64,000 nucleotides of DNA from Collimonas humicola (GTDB lineage Bacteria > Pseudomonadota > Gammaproteobacteria > Burkholderiales > Burkholderiaceae_D): positions 310,001-374,000 of the forward strand of contig NZ_JAGQEE010000002.1 in the NCBI RefSeq assembly GCF_018304945.1, in the 5' to 3' direction. Below are positions 54,169-61,903 of this stretch, piece after piece. The notes beneath the pieces are model-generated. The model saw only the letters and a program-made list of their open reading frames with translations. It was not told the origin of the DNA and searched no databases. The first letter of the stretch is position 1. Every line of letters starts with the position of its first letter. A program made the translations under genes and the position numbers.

Positions 54169-54888
54169 TTATTTCGCAGCCCGCACCACAGCCGCATTGA
54201 CGCCGTTATCTGACAACTTCCCGCGAATCCGGTTCATTGTTTCCAGCTGATTGAATGGCCCCACGCGCACCCGGTACAGGGAACCGGTATCGGCCTGGCG
54301 CTCGCTGATCTTGGCCTCGAAACCCATCAGCGCCAGCCTGGCCTTGGCGCTTTCAGCTTCATTCTGTTCACGGAAAGCGCCGACCTGCAGGAAATAGATC
54401 CAGTTGTCGTCCGCGGCGGCGGCCTTGGTCTTGGCTTCGGCGATGTCGCCGGCGACCTTCTTGGCTTTGTCGGCAGTCGATTTATCGACCACCGGGGCCG
54501 GCTTGTCCTGCTGGGACTTGGCTACCAGCGCATCGAGCTTCTTCTCGGCAGCCTGGCTGACGGCAGCCGGCGTGTTGTCGGTTGGCGGCACCGCTGGCGT
54601 GGCCGGCGGCGTGAATGCCTTGGCTGCTTCCTTGGCCGCGCTCTGGTTGCCGTACAGCGCTTTGTTCGGATCCGGCAGCTGGTCGCCGCCGGCAGCCGGT
54701 GCGGTTGGCGCAGCCGGCGCCGTGATGGCTTCCGGCGGCTTGTCGGCCTTGGCTGTCTTGTTGGTGAACGGCGTCGGCGTCTTGGTGATCATGATCGCCA
54801 CCACGACGGCGATCGCCAGACCGATGATCAGGCCGAAAATCAGGCCCAGTAAAGTACCGCCAGCTTGCTTGTTGATAAATTTGCTCAT
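54169..54888 (-). CDS. SPOR-domain inner-membrane protein (FtsN-like)
   Basis: The 239-residue protein has a short cytoplasmic N-terminus and one membrane helix (residues ~11-34, TLLGLIFGLIIGLAIAVVVAI). A long Ala/Pro/Lys-rich linker follows, and a C-terminal SPOR domain from ~163 (NWIYFLQVGAFREQNEAES, YRVRVGPFNQLETMNRIRGKL). SPOR domains bind denuded peptidoglycan at division sites. Its position between argS and dsbA is a common Burkholderiales arrangement. FtsN is the closest functional analogue, but identity is not proven. Confidence 0.92.
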   Translation of the reverse strand: MSKFINKQAGGTLLGLIFGLIIGLAIAVVVAIMITKTPTPFTNKTAKADKPPEAITAPAAPTAPAAGGDQLPDPNKALYGNQSAAKEAAKAFTPPATPAVPPTDNTPAAVSQAAEKKLDALVAKSQQDKPAPVVDKSTADKAKKVAGDIAEAKTKAAAADDNWIYFLQVGAFREQNEAESAKARLALMGFEAKISERQADTGSLYRVRVGPFNQLETMNRIRGKLSDNGVNAAVVRAAK

Positions 54889-54990
54889 ACTTCCCCAATG
54901 ACATACTGGTTACAGGCTATCCCGGTCCATCCGCTTCGCCGGCATCAACGCCGGAAAGTGTCAGACCGAGTCGCCTATTGTAGATTCAAA

Positions 54991-56733
54991 TCACATGCGT
55001 GCGGGCGCCGATACGCCGATCAGCGCCAGGCCGTTGCGCAGCACCTGGCGGGTGGCGTGCATCAGCGCCAGACGCGCCAGCTTGAGCGCCTCATCGTCGA
55101 CCAGAACCCGCTCCGCATTGTAGTAGCTATGCAGCTCGCCCGCCAAATCGCGCAGATAGAACGCCACCTGGTGCGGCCCCAGCTCTTCCAGCGCATGCTG
55201 CAGCATGTCGGGATATTCGGCCAGCTTGGCCAGCAGGCTGGCTTCGCGCGGCGCGGTCAGCGGGCTGAGGTCGATGCTGCCGAGGCTAGCTTCGTCGCCG
55301 GTCCATTGCGCCAGCACCGAGCAGATGCGGGCGTGCGCGTACTGCACGTAATACACCGGGTTTTCGTCGGACTTGGCCAGCGCCAGGTCGACGTCGAAGA
55401 CGAACTCGGTATCGGCCTTGCGCGAAATCAGGAAGAAGCGCACGGCATCGCGGCCGCGGGTCAGGTCGCGCGGCGCATCCGCCGCAGCTTCAGCGCCGTC
55501 TTCGCCCGACGACCATTCGATCAGGTCGCGCACGGTGACATAGGAGCCGGCGCGCTTGGAAATCTTCACTTCCTCGCCGTTCTTCATCACGGTCACCATC
55601 TTGTGCAGGATGTAATCCGGATAGCCCTGCGGAATGCCCATGTTGACCGCCTGCAGGCCGGCGCGCACCCGCGCGATCGTGCCGTGGTGGTCGCTGCCCT
55701 GGACATTGATGACCTTGCCGAAGCCGCGCTGCCATTTGACGATGTGATAGGCGACGTCCGGCACGAAGTAGGTATAAGTGCCATCTTTCTTGCGCATGAC
55801 GCGGTCCTTGTCGTCGCCGTAATCGGTGGTGCGCAGCCACAAGGCGTCGTCCAGCTCATAGGTGACGCCGGCGGCGATCAGGGCCTCGACGGCGGCGTTG
55901 ACCTTGCCATCCTTGTACAGCGAGGATTCCAAGTAGTAATTGTCGAACTTGACGCCGAAGGCCAGCAAGTCCAGGTCCTGCTCGCGGCGCAGGTAGGCCA
56001 CGGCAAATTTGCGGATCGATTCGATATCGTTGACGTCGCCGCTGGCGGTCGCCGGTTCGCCGTCGCTGGCGGCAACCGTCTTGCGCGCCAGGAAATCCTG
56101 GGCGATGTCGGCGATGTAATCGCCGTTGTAGGCGCTTTCCGGCCATTCGGCGTCACCCGGCTTAAAGCCGTTGGCGCGCGCCTGCACCGAAGTCGCCAAG
56201 GTGGCGATCTGGACGCCGGCGTCGTTATAGTAGAACTCGCGGGTGACGTCGAAACCTTGCACTTCGAATAATGCCGACAAGGCGTCGCCCAGCGCGCCCT
56301 GGCGGCCGTGGCCGACGTGCAGCGGGCCGGTCGGATTGGCCGAGACGAACTCGACCAGCACTTTTTTACCGGCGCCGAGCTGGCTCTTGCCGAATTCCGC
56401 GCCCTGCTGCAAGACGGTTTGGACTACTTGCTGCTTGGCGGCGGCGGTCAGGCGCAGGTTGATGAAGCCGGGACCGGCGATTTCAGCCGCCTCGATCAAA
56501 CCCTTGCCGGCAGCGCCGGCCATGACGGCCGCCACCAGGGCCTGCGCCAGTTCACGCGGATTCTTTTTCAAGGGCTTGGCCAGCTGCATGGCGATATTGC
56601 AGGCGACATCGCCATGCGAAGGATCGCGCGGGCGCTCCAGCGTCACGGTCGGCGTCAGCTCGCTGCCGGCGATGACGGGCTGCAGGGCAGCGTTGAAAAG
56701 GTCGATGATCTGTTGTTTTTGTGGTGCTAGCAT
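54991..56733 (-). CDS. argS: Arginyl-tRNA synthetase
   Basis: The 580-residue class-I synthetase charges tRNA-Arg. It has the N-terminal Add-1 domain ([20 protein letters not shown]), the HIGH motif as HVGH in [20 protein letters not shown] near residue 125, and [23 protein letters not shown] with the KMSK-like loop. The C-terminal anticodon-binding domain ends [21 protein letters not shown]. The ATG at 56733 is preferred to an in-frame start 14 codons upstream. The SPOR gene follows after 102 bases. Confidence 0.97.
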   Translation of the reverse strand: MLAPQKQQIIDLFNAALQPVIAGSELTPTVTLERPRDPSHGDVACNIAMQLAKPLKKNPRELAQALVAAVMAGAAGKGLIEAAEIAGPGFINLRLTAAAKQQVVQTVLQQGAEFGKSQLGAGKKVLVEFVSANPTGPLHVGHGRQGALGDALSALFEVQGFDVTREFYYNDAGVQIATLATSVQARANGFKPGDAEWPESAYNGDYIADIAQDFLARKTVAASDGEPATASGDVNDIESIRKFAVAYLRREQDLDLLAFGVKFDNYYLESSLYKDGKVNAAVEALIAAGVTYELDDALWLRTTDYGDDKDRVMRKKDGTYTYFVPDVAYHIVKWQRGFGKVINVQGSDHHGTIARVRAGLQAVNMGIPQGYPDYILHKMVTVMKNGEEVKISKRAGSYVTVRDLIEWSSGEDGAEAAADAPRDLTRGRDAVRFFLISRKADTEFVFDVDLALAKSDENPVYYVQYAHARICSVLAQWTGDEASLGSIDLSPLTAPREASLLAKLAEYPDMLQHALEELGPHQVAFYLRDLAGELHSYYNAERVLVDDEALKLARLALMHATRQVLRNGLALIGVSAPARM

Positions 56734-57042
56734 AGGATTGACAGTCAGTAGAACAAAGATGCGGCGCAGAAACACGGGCGCCGCACGGGATTATGCGAAA
56801 GCCTGCCGGGTTTGCTGTCATCTGGACAGCGCCCGGCCAGTCTTGGTTATTTCCGATTATACCGGCTTGGCGCAGCAATCTTCACCCTGCTTGCCCGGTA
56901 CGTCGAAGCGATGCCATAAACTCAGGCAGCCTCTGCAAGCATCAAAAACTGCTGCTAAGATGCGGCGTCTTGGCCAGGCTGGATCCGGCCACAGCGCATT
57001 TTCGTCTTTGCACCCATTATCTAGTTTACAACAGGAAACCTT
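56734..57042. other. Divergent intergenic region between argS and a nitroreductase gene
   Basis: The 309-base gap must carry promoters for both divergent genes. TATCTAGTTTACAACAGGAAACC directly before the nitroreductase ATG includes its ribosome-binding site (CAGGAAA). Nothing else was recognised. Confidence 0.4.
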
Positions 57043-57639
57043 ATGACCCAGTCCACGCCACGCGTTGCCGATCACCCGGCCCACCCGCAATTCCTCAGCC
57101 GCTGGTCGCCGCGCGCCTATGCCAATGACGAGATGTCCGAGCAGGAATTGCTGACCATCCTGGAAGCCGCGCGCTGGGCGCCGTCGTCCTACAACTCGCA
57201 GCCATGGCGCTTCGTCTTCGCCCGCCGCGGAACCCCGCACTGGACCCGCCTGCTGGGCCTGCTCAACGAATTCAACCGCAGCTGGGCCGAAAACGCCGCA
57301 GCGCTGGTGATCGTGCTGTCGAAAACCACCTTCGCCCCGCCGGGCAGCAGCGAAGAACGGCCGGCCCCAACCCATTCCTTCGACGCCGGTTCAGCCTGGG
57401 GCTACCTGGCGCTGCAAGCCAGCCTGTCCGGCTGGCATGCCCACGGCATGGCTGGTTTCGACAAGGAAAAGACACGCACCGAACTGGGCGTTCCTGCCAA
57501 CTTCGCCATCGAAGCCGCAGTAGCCATCGGCAAGATCGGCGACAAGGCCATGCTGCCGGAAGGCCTGCGTTCCAAGGAAGAACCCAGCCCGCGTTTGCCT
57601 TTGCAGGCGCTGGTTTCGGAAGGTACTTTCAAGGCTTAA
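57043..57639 (+). CDS. Nitroreductase family FMN oxidoreductase
   Basis: The 198-residue protein has the nitroreductase fold signature: FLSRWSPRAYANDEMSEQEL, LEAARWAPSSYNSQPWRFVF near residue 42 with FMN phosphate contacts, SAWGYLALQASLSGWHAHGMAGFD in the middle and FAIEAAVAIGKIGD near the end. It reduces nitro compounds or other electrophiles with NAD(P)H; the natural substrate is unknown. CAGGAAACC precedes the ATG, and a strong terminator follows. Confidence 0.92.
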   Translation: MTQSTPRVADHPAHPQFLSRWSPRAYANDEMSEQELLTILEAARWAPSSYNSQPWRFVFARRGTPHWTRLLGLLNEFNRSWAENAAALVIVLSKTTFAPPGSSEERPAPTHSFDAGSAWGYLALQASLSGWHAHGMAGFDKEKTRTELGVPANFAIEAAVAIGKIGDKAMLPEGLRSKEEPSPRLPLQALVSEGTFKA

Positions 57640-57684
57640 GAGTCTTGAATCTTGCATGACGGGCTCGACGTGCATGAGCCCTGA

Positions 57685-57726
57685 AAAAATGCGGATGAAC
57701 GGTTTGTGCCGTTCATCCGCATTTTT
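57685..57726. terminator. Bidirectional rho-independent terminator
   Basis: Two perfectly complementary 18-base arms (57685-57702 and 57709-57726) surround the loop TTTGTG, with A-runs on the left and T-runs on the right. It serves the nitroreductase gene and the convergent minus-strand type VI module, and marks the left edge of the AT-richer island. Confidence 0.95.
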
Positions 57727-57775
57727 ATTGGTACTGACCTGCAGCCAGCCGACAGATCAAATTCCATGAGAACCG

Positions 57776-58429
57776 TTATTGCGGTTCTTCCTTGTATGGG
57801 CCATTTTCTTTTCGCATCAGTTTTCCGTCCTGTAGCAAGTACCGCACGGACTGAGCTTGATCGATGCCCTTTTTATAATCTCGGATTTCGTAGCCAGGTT
57901 GTTCATTGACATGGACCATCCTGTAGGAGCCAGCGCAGTTGAAGAAATTTCGGTTAAGCACCTTGACGCCACTATCCGTGATCGCAATCAGATAAGCTCT
58001 GTCCTCACCCATGCCAGCAGCGCAATGACCCGATTTGGGATTGTATTCGTGCGGCCTTGTCATTACTAAGACAAGATAATCTGCTGTTGGCGTGGAAATG
58101 AGCGATTCGTTATCGACCATCACCGAAAAATGATCCTTAAACAAGCGATCTATTTCAGAGGAATAGATAAAACTGGCTGGTTCCCTGGCAGTAATGTCCA
58201 GAATATAGATTTTCCCCGGGCCATCACTTGGCTGATCTCCCCCATCCGCATCTACAAAAATGTATTTAGTTGGAGGAGTCGAATTTTTGAAATTCTCCCT
58301 ATAGTTTTCCAGCATCTGGACGCTGGCAACAGATGCGGCATGAACTACTCCGACGAAAAGCGTCATTGTTAGAAGCAAGCATAATTGCCGAGAATATATT
58401 CTGCCTAGCAAACTTCTGTGGTTGTCCAT
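57776..58429 (-). CDS. Secreted protein, paralogue of the 59114-59737 gene; probable immunity protein
   Basis: The 217-residue product starts at the ATG at 58429 (MDNHRSLLGR) and has a signal peptide (LCLLLTMTLFVGVVHAAS). It is a paralogue of the product of 59114-59737: SLISTPTADY, the motif GYEIRDYKKGIDQAQSVRYL and the end RKENGPYKEE are shared, and the 3' ends are also similar at DNA level. Two conserved Cys lie in the middle. The fold is not recognised. Its place at the end of a vgrG effector module and its periplasmic address suggest a duplicated immunity protein. Confidence 0.7.
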   Translation of the reverse strand: MDNHRSLLGRIYSRQLCLLLTMTLFVGVVHAASVASVQMLENYRENFKNSTPPTKYIFVDADGGDQPSDGPGKIYILDITAREPASFIYSSEIDRLFKDHFSVMVDNESLISTPTADYLVLVMTRPHEYNPKSGHCAAGMGEDRAYLIAITDSGVKVLNRNFFNCAGSYRMVHVNEQPGYEIRDYKKGIDQAQSVRYLLQDGKLMRKENGPYKEEPQ

Positions 58430-58544
58430 GGATGTTCTACGCCTCAACTTTTCTCATTTTCTGGAATCTGATCAGCGCATTTTTATACGTCACTACGCAT
58501 GTGCCAGTCGATTGCTGTTCTAGAGTACAGAGCGGGAACTCAAT

Positions 58545-59114
58545 TCAAGCACCGCTGACGGTATTCTCAGACTTAAGTAAATGCCATATCACCTGATTTC
58601 CAACACCATCGGTTTCTGGTACAGGAAGTAGCTCCCCAATGCGAGTAAAGACTGTTTTGTTGGACAGTCTCTGAGCTCGCCACTGACCGGATAGCGGGCA
58701 TAGCTGTCCAGACAAGGCGGCAAGGCCGACAAAATTTTTCTTCATTGAGCGGTACTCTGGCGAGGCCAGAAGATCATGGATATTCAGATCAGCAAACCAA
58801 TCTCTCAGTGCTTCGATTTCATCTCCGTCAAAAAAATCGTTACGGACAAGAAGAAATTTTGCCCGACCAACCGGAGTCAAACGGATCGCTCCAATTTTTG
58901 TGTCATCCCATTCAATTAGGCCGGCCTGTTGAACTGTACTAACAGCTTCGTTCACTATCTCAATTTCCATGCCGTCAAAAATATCGGAAGAAACGATACT
59001 CTTTAAAGTAATTGTCTCGTTACCCTCATAATCGCTGATCGCAAACGAATACAAAACAGCCCGTACGAAATCATCTTGAGTACTGTCGTGAACAAGCTCA
59101 GCAGTCGCATTCAT
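58545..59114 (-). CDS. Uncharacterised cytoplasmic protein in the type VI module
   Basis: The 189-residue product has no signal peptide or membrane segment. It is acidic in the N-terminal half (FAISDYEGNETITLKSIVSSD) and contains a winged-helix-like stretch (VSTVQQAGLIEWDDTKIGAIRLTPVGRAKFLL), then ALRDWFADLNIHDLL. No family is recognised. Its ATG overlaps the stop of the upstream gene by one base (TAATG), so it is co-translated with the paralogue of the immunity-like protein. It could be a regulator, an adaptor or a cytoplasmic immunity protein. Confidence 0.7.
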   Translation of the reverse strand: MNATAELVHDSTQDDFVRAVLYSFAISDYEGNETITLKSIVSSDIFDGMEIEIVNEAVSTVQQAGLIEWDDTKIGAIRLTPVGRAKFLLVRNDFFDGDEIEALRDWFADLNIHDLLASPEYRSMKKNFVGLAALSGQLCPLSGQWRAQRLSNKTVFTRIGELLPVPETDGVGNQVIWHLLKSENTVSGA

Positions 59115-59737
59115 TAGCGTTCTTCCTTGTACGGACCATTTTCTTTTCGTATGAATTTTCCGTTTTGTAAAAGATACAGCACGGACTGAGGCTGATCTCC
59201 ACCTTTGCTGTAATCTTTGACCTCATAGCCAATCTGTCCATTGCTCTTAAACACTCGGGACTCCGACGTACATTGCGTGAAATTGTTTTTGATTATTTTT
59301 ATTTTCTCCTTCACCACGCCAACCAGATATGTCAGATGTACAGCATGCGCACACCTATGTGTCCACCATTGTGGATGCTTTCTATAGTCGACGTCTTCTT
59401 CCGGATTAGATGCAATTGGCCGCATTGATTCAATTACGAAATAATCTCCTTCCGGCGTTGAAATAAGAGAGTCATCCAGAAAATCATATGCAAAGTTATG
59501 CTGCTTCGCCATCTGATCAAACTCAGGCAAGCGAAATTTTGAAACACCACCATCTTGAAGGGTACGACGAATAAAGACCCCTCTTCCTTCATCAGCATAG
59601 GCTGCAGAAAAAGAAATTCCTTTGTAATCAATCAAGTCGTAAGACGTTTGTCCATTAGATAATTGAGCATACGAGTTCAGGCACAAAAAAAAGAACACTG
59701 CAGGCCATATCCTATTGATGCTCGATCGTATCTGCAT
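59114..59737 (-). CDS. Secreted protein, probable immunity partner of the transglycosylase-like effector
   Basis: The 207-residue product has an N-terminal signal sequence (INRIWPAVFFFLCLNSYAQ) and the C-terminal block GYEVKDYSKGGDQPQSVLYLLQ...RKENGPYKEE shared with the 57776-58429 protein. AGGAG precedes the ATG at 59737, which lies within the end of the transglycosylase-like gene (26-base overlap). Two Cys are conserved between the paralogues. No known fold was recognised. Position and export make it the best candidate immunity protein for the effector encoded just upstream. Confidence 0.7.
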   Translation of the reverse strand: MQIRSSINRIWPAVFFFLCLNSYAQLSNGQTSYDLIDYKGISFSAAYADEGRGVFIRRTLQDGGVSKFRLPEFDQMAKQHNFAYDFLDDSLISTPEGDYFVIESMRPIASNPEEDVDYRKHPQWWTHRCAHAVHLTYLVGVVKEKIKIIKNNFTQCTSESRVFKSNGQIGYEVKDYSKGGDQPQSVLYLLQNGKFIRKENGPYKEER

Positions 59738-60716
59738 AACAAACTCCTGTATATGATGGTGATCTCGTTTTATCTTTTTGCAGCTCCGGAAGCGTTATCT
59801 TTCCCACTTCTGCTTCAGATACTTTGTAACCTTTATTTCCCTCACGGGGCACGCATATCATCTGCGGATTTCTAATCCATTGAGTATGATCGGAAGATTC
59901 GACATAATAATGTCCGCCATTCCACAATGAAATTGCATCTACTTCTATCATATCGTCGTCCTGATGCCACTCTTTATGCCGGTTAAAAAATTTCAGGGCT
60001 TGTGCTCTGAAACCGACCATTCGCCTAAGTGCCTCATCTATGTGAGCTTTCCAGTTCCAAATTTGGACATAAGTTGGATCGCCGCTTGTTAGTTGCGTCA
60101 ATCCGTATCCTTTATCAAACGCGACAATCGGCTCAGAATCAAGATTCAGAAAATGCTTATATTGCGATTCCTGTTGAAGTATTTTTTTCATTGTTGCAAT
60201 TGCAGTTACCCTGTCCTGCGCTCCATCTCGGGCGTTGCTATTCGAACCAGCCGCAACTTTCTGCTCGACGTAGGCATCAATTTTTTCCTTGCTTGGTGAC
60301 TTCCCTAAAATGAGTACAGTCCGCCTAAATTTTATTTCGGCAACGTCAACTGTCACGGTTAGCCTTCCACCAATTACCTTGTTAACAGTTTTAAAGTCCC
60401 AGCTTTTACCATCCTGAGTGAATCCACCCTTTTCTGAAAAATTCGCAACCTTTTTCCCGCGCGCACGTTCTCTCAATCCGCTTACATTCGCGTCCCATGA
60501 TATGGCCCAACTCCACTTGTAGGGCCCCGGCGAATCCGTTTTTATTTCAAATTCGATGGTAGGAAATTTAGCCTCATCATCGATATAAAATTTATCAAGA
60601 GTATTCGGCTTAATCCACTCGCCAGCGTCATCAGGTTTAACAACAACTTTGACTAGCGATTTTTTGGTCTTGTTAGTTGTACCTGCCGCCTTGTGTCCCT
60701 TTTTATGTTTGGACAT
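59712..60716 (-). CDS. Lytic-transglycosylase/lysozyme-like protein, probable type VI effector
   Basis: The 334-residue product has no signal peptide and a very basic N-terminus (MSKHKKGHKAAG). Residues ~25-140 look like a beta-sandwich carrier domain. Residues ~150-290 fit an SLT/goose-lysozyme pattern: KKILQQESQYKHFL with the likely catalytic Glu183, FDKGYGLTQLTSG corresponding to the G-x-x-Q loop, and AISLWNGGHYYVES corresponding to the YNxG motif. It would cleave peptidoglycan glycan strands once delivered to the periplasm. AGGAA precedes the ATG. A secreted, probable immunity gene overlaps its end. Confidence 0.72.
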   Translation of the reverse strand: MSKHKKGHKAAGTTNKTKKSLVKVVVKPDDAGEWIKPNTLDKFYIDDEAKFPTIEFEIKTDSPGPYKWSWAISWDANVSGLRERARGKKVANFSEKGGFTQDGKSWDFKTVNKVIGGRLTVTVDVAEIKFRRTVLILGKSPSKEKIDAYVEQKVAAGSNSNARDGAQDRVTAIATMKKILQQESQYKHFLNLDSEPIVAFDKGYGLTQLTSGDPTYVQIWNWKAHIDEALRRMVGFRAQALKFFNRHKEWHQDDDMIEVDAISLWNGGHYYVESSDHTQWIRNPQMICVPREGNKGYKVSEAEVGKITLPELQKDKTRSPSYTGVCYADTIEHQ

Positions 60717-60813
60717 GTGATATTCCTGTAAGAAGGCTAACTAAAATTAAAAACTTTCAGGTGCTGATCGCCTAGTTCAGCATGGACTTCTGGCGTCATC
60801 GATAATTTGCTAT

Positions 60814-61323
60814 TCATTTACCTGGCGAGTCGCATGTAGGCTCTACATCGTAACCAAGCGGTAAATACAGGTGCGTTTTCAGATCACCTGTCTTTGTTGA
60901 GAATAGATGCACACCTTCCTGGCTCAAACACGTTTTAACTGATGTGTTTCGATTTTTAATTTCCAATCCGGTGGCGCTTCCCGTAACAGAAGCACCCGCT
61001 CCAATTACCGCGATCCCGACAAAAGGCTTCGTATAGCGCAGTTTCAGCTTGTAGACGTGTACGTCGCTTCCATTCAACTCATCGGTCACTTCACCCTGTG
61101 GCAATAGCTTCCCGTCAGATGACGTTACCTTGCAACATCCGATATCGCCATTTTCTTTTGGATATTGAACCAGGATCTTTTCATTTTTTTTGATCGTTTG
61201 AGTTGTATACAGATACGTTTCCCCTTCTGCATTTCTCTGAACGAAGCCCTCTCCGATATCGCTTGCAAACGATGAACATGAAAGGGTTACTAAAATAATC
61301 GGCAGGAGTTTTTTAATGTCCAT
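60814..61323 (-). CDS. Periplasmic protein, probable immunity partner of the M15-like peptidase
   Basis: The 169-residue protein has a clear signal peptide (MDIKKLLPIILVTLSCSSFAS). The mature part has several Cys (including a CC pair) and short beta-rich stretches (VHVYKLKLRYTKPFVGIAVIG). No family is recognised. Its ATG lies within the end of the upstream peptidase gene (11-base overlap), so the two are co-translated. A secreted partner tightly coupled to a cell-wall hydrolase downstream of vgrG is the usual pattern for type VI immunity proteins. A structural adaptor is the alternative. Confidence 0.68.
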   Translation of the reverse strand: MDIKKLLPIILVTLSCSSFASDIGEGFVQRNAEGETYLYTTQTIKKNEKILVQYPKENGDIGCCKVTSSDGKLLPQGEVTDELNGSDVHVYKLKLRYTKPFVGIAVIGAGASVTGSATGLEIKNRNTSVKTCLSQEGVHLFSTKTGDLKTHLYLPLGYDVEPTCDSPGK

Positions 61324-61903
61324 CGGCTGACCAGTGTGGGGGATCGGAAACGAGTTTGTTAACGCCGTAGGTAGCGCCTACCGGATTCAAATCGCTTAGG
61401 TTGGTAATTGAAACGGCGGTTCCTGCAGCATCCACAATGGATTTCCCGGACATGCCTGTGATCGTCATATCGATAGCGGTCTTGTCCGAGTGACGACTTA
61501 CGAGCGCAGGAGGAAAGACGATTGCGTAAGCTGTCTTCATGCTGGTTGCAGCGCTGATCGACTCCGCAGGAGTATCGTGCACCCACTCTATATTTACGCC
61601 ATCCATTGCCGGCACGCTTGCCGGGGCAATGGTTCCGTTGGAAATTGCCGCTGAATAGTGCATCAGATAGGCTCTCTCTTTAGGCCTGTAAGTTGCAGAT
61701 ATCCGGACACTGCCTCCGGCAGTTGTGATCGCGGCGATAAAATTATTCACCTTGGTTCGAAAATCCGGCGTCAAGTCGTCAACGCTCGCACTGGTCGGAA
61801 ATCTCGCGACCCACTGTGCACCGCTTAACTCCTTTGCCGGAACACTAACAACTGCAGGCGTCTGATCCGCAGTTGGAGTTAGTGTTGCTTGCGCTGTCGC
61901 CAT
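61313..61903 (-). CDS. M15-like D,D-peptidase, probable type VI effector
   Basis: The 196-residue protein lacks a signal peptide. Its motif order fits zinc D-Ala-D-Ala carboxypeptidases/endopeptidases of family M15: VRISATYRPKERAYLMHYS with the substrate Arg near 73, VSRHSDKTAIDMTI supplying the H-x6-D zinc pair (His138, Asp145), and VSDPPHWSADGH supplying the catalytic acid and third zinc ligand (His190). It would cut peptidoglycan peptides in a target cell. The ATG follows AGAGG, and the first 59 bases overlap the end of vgrG in another frame. It is probably carried on VgrG. Confidence 0.75.
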   Translation of the reverse strand: MATAQATLTPTADQTPAVVSVPAKELSGAQWVARFPTSASVDDLTPDFRTKVNNFIAAITTAGGSVRISATYRPKERAYLMHYSAAISNGTIAPASVPAMDGVNIEWVHDTPAESISAATSMKTAYAIVFPPALVSRHSDKTAIDMTITGMSGKSIVDAAGTAVSITNLSDLNPVGATYGVNKLVSDPPHWSADGH

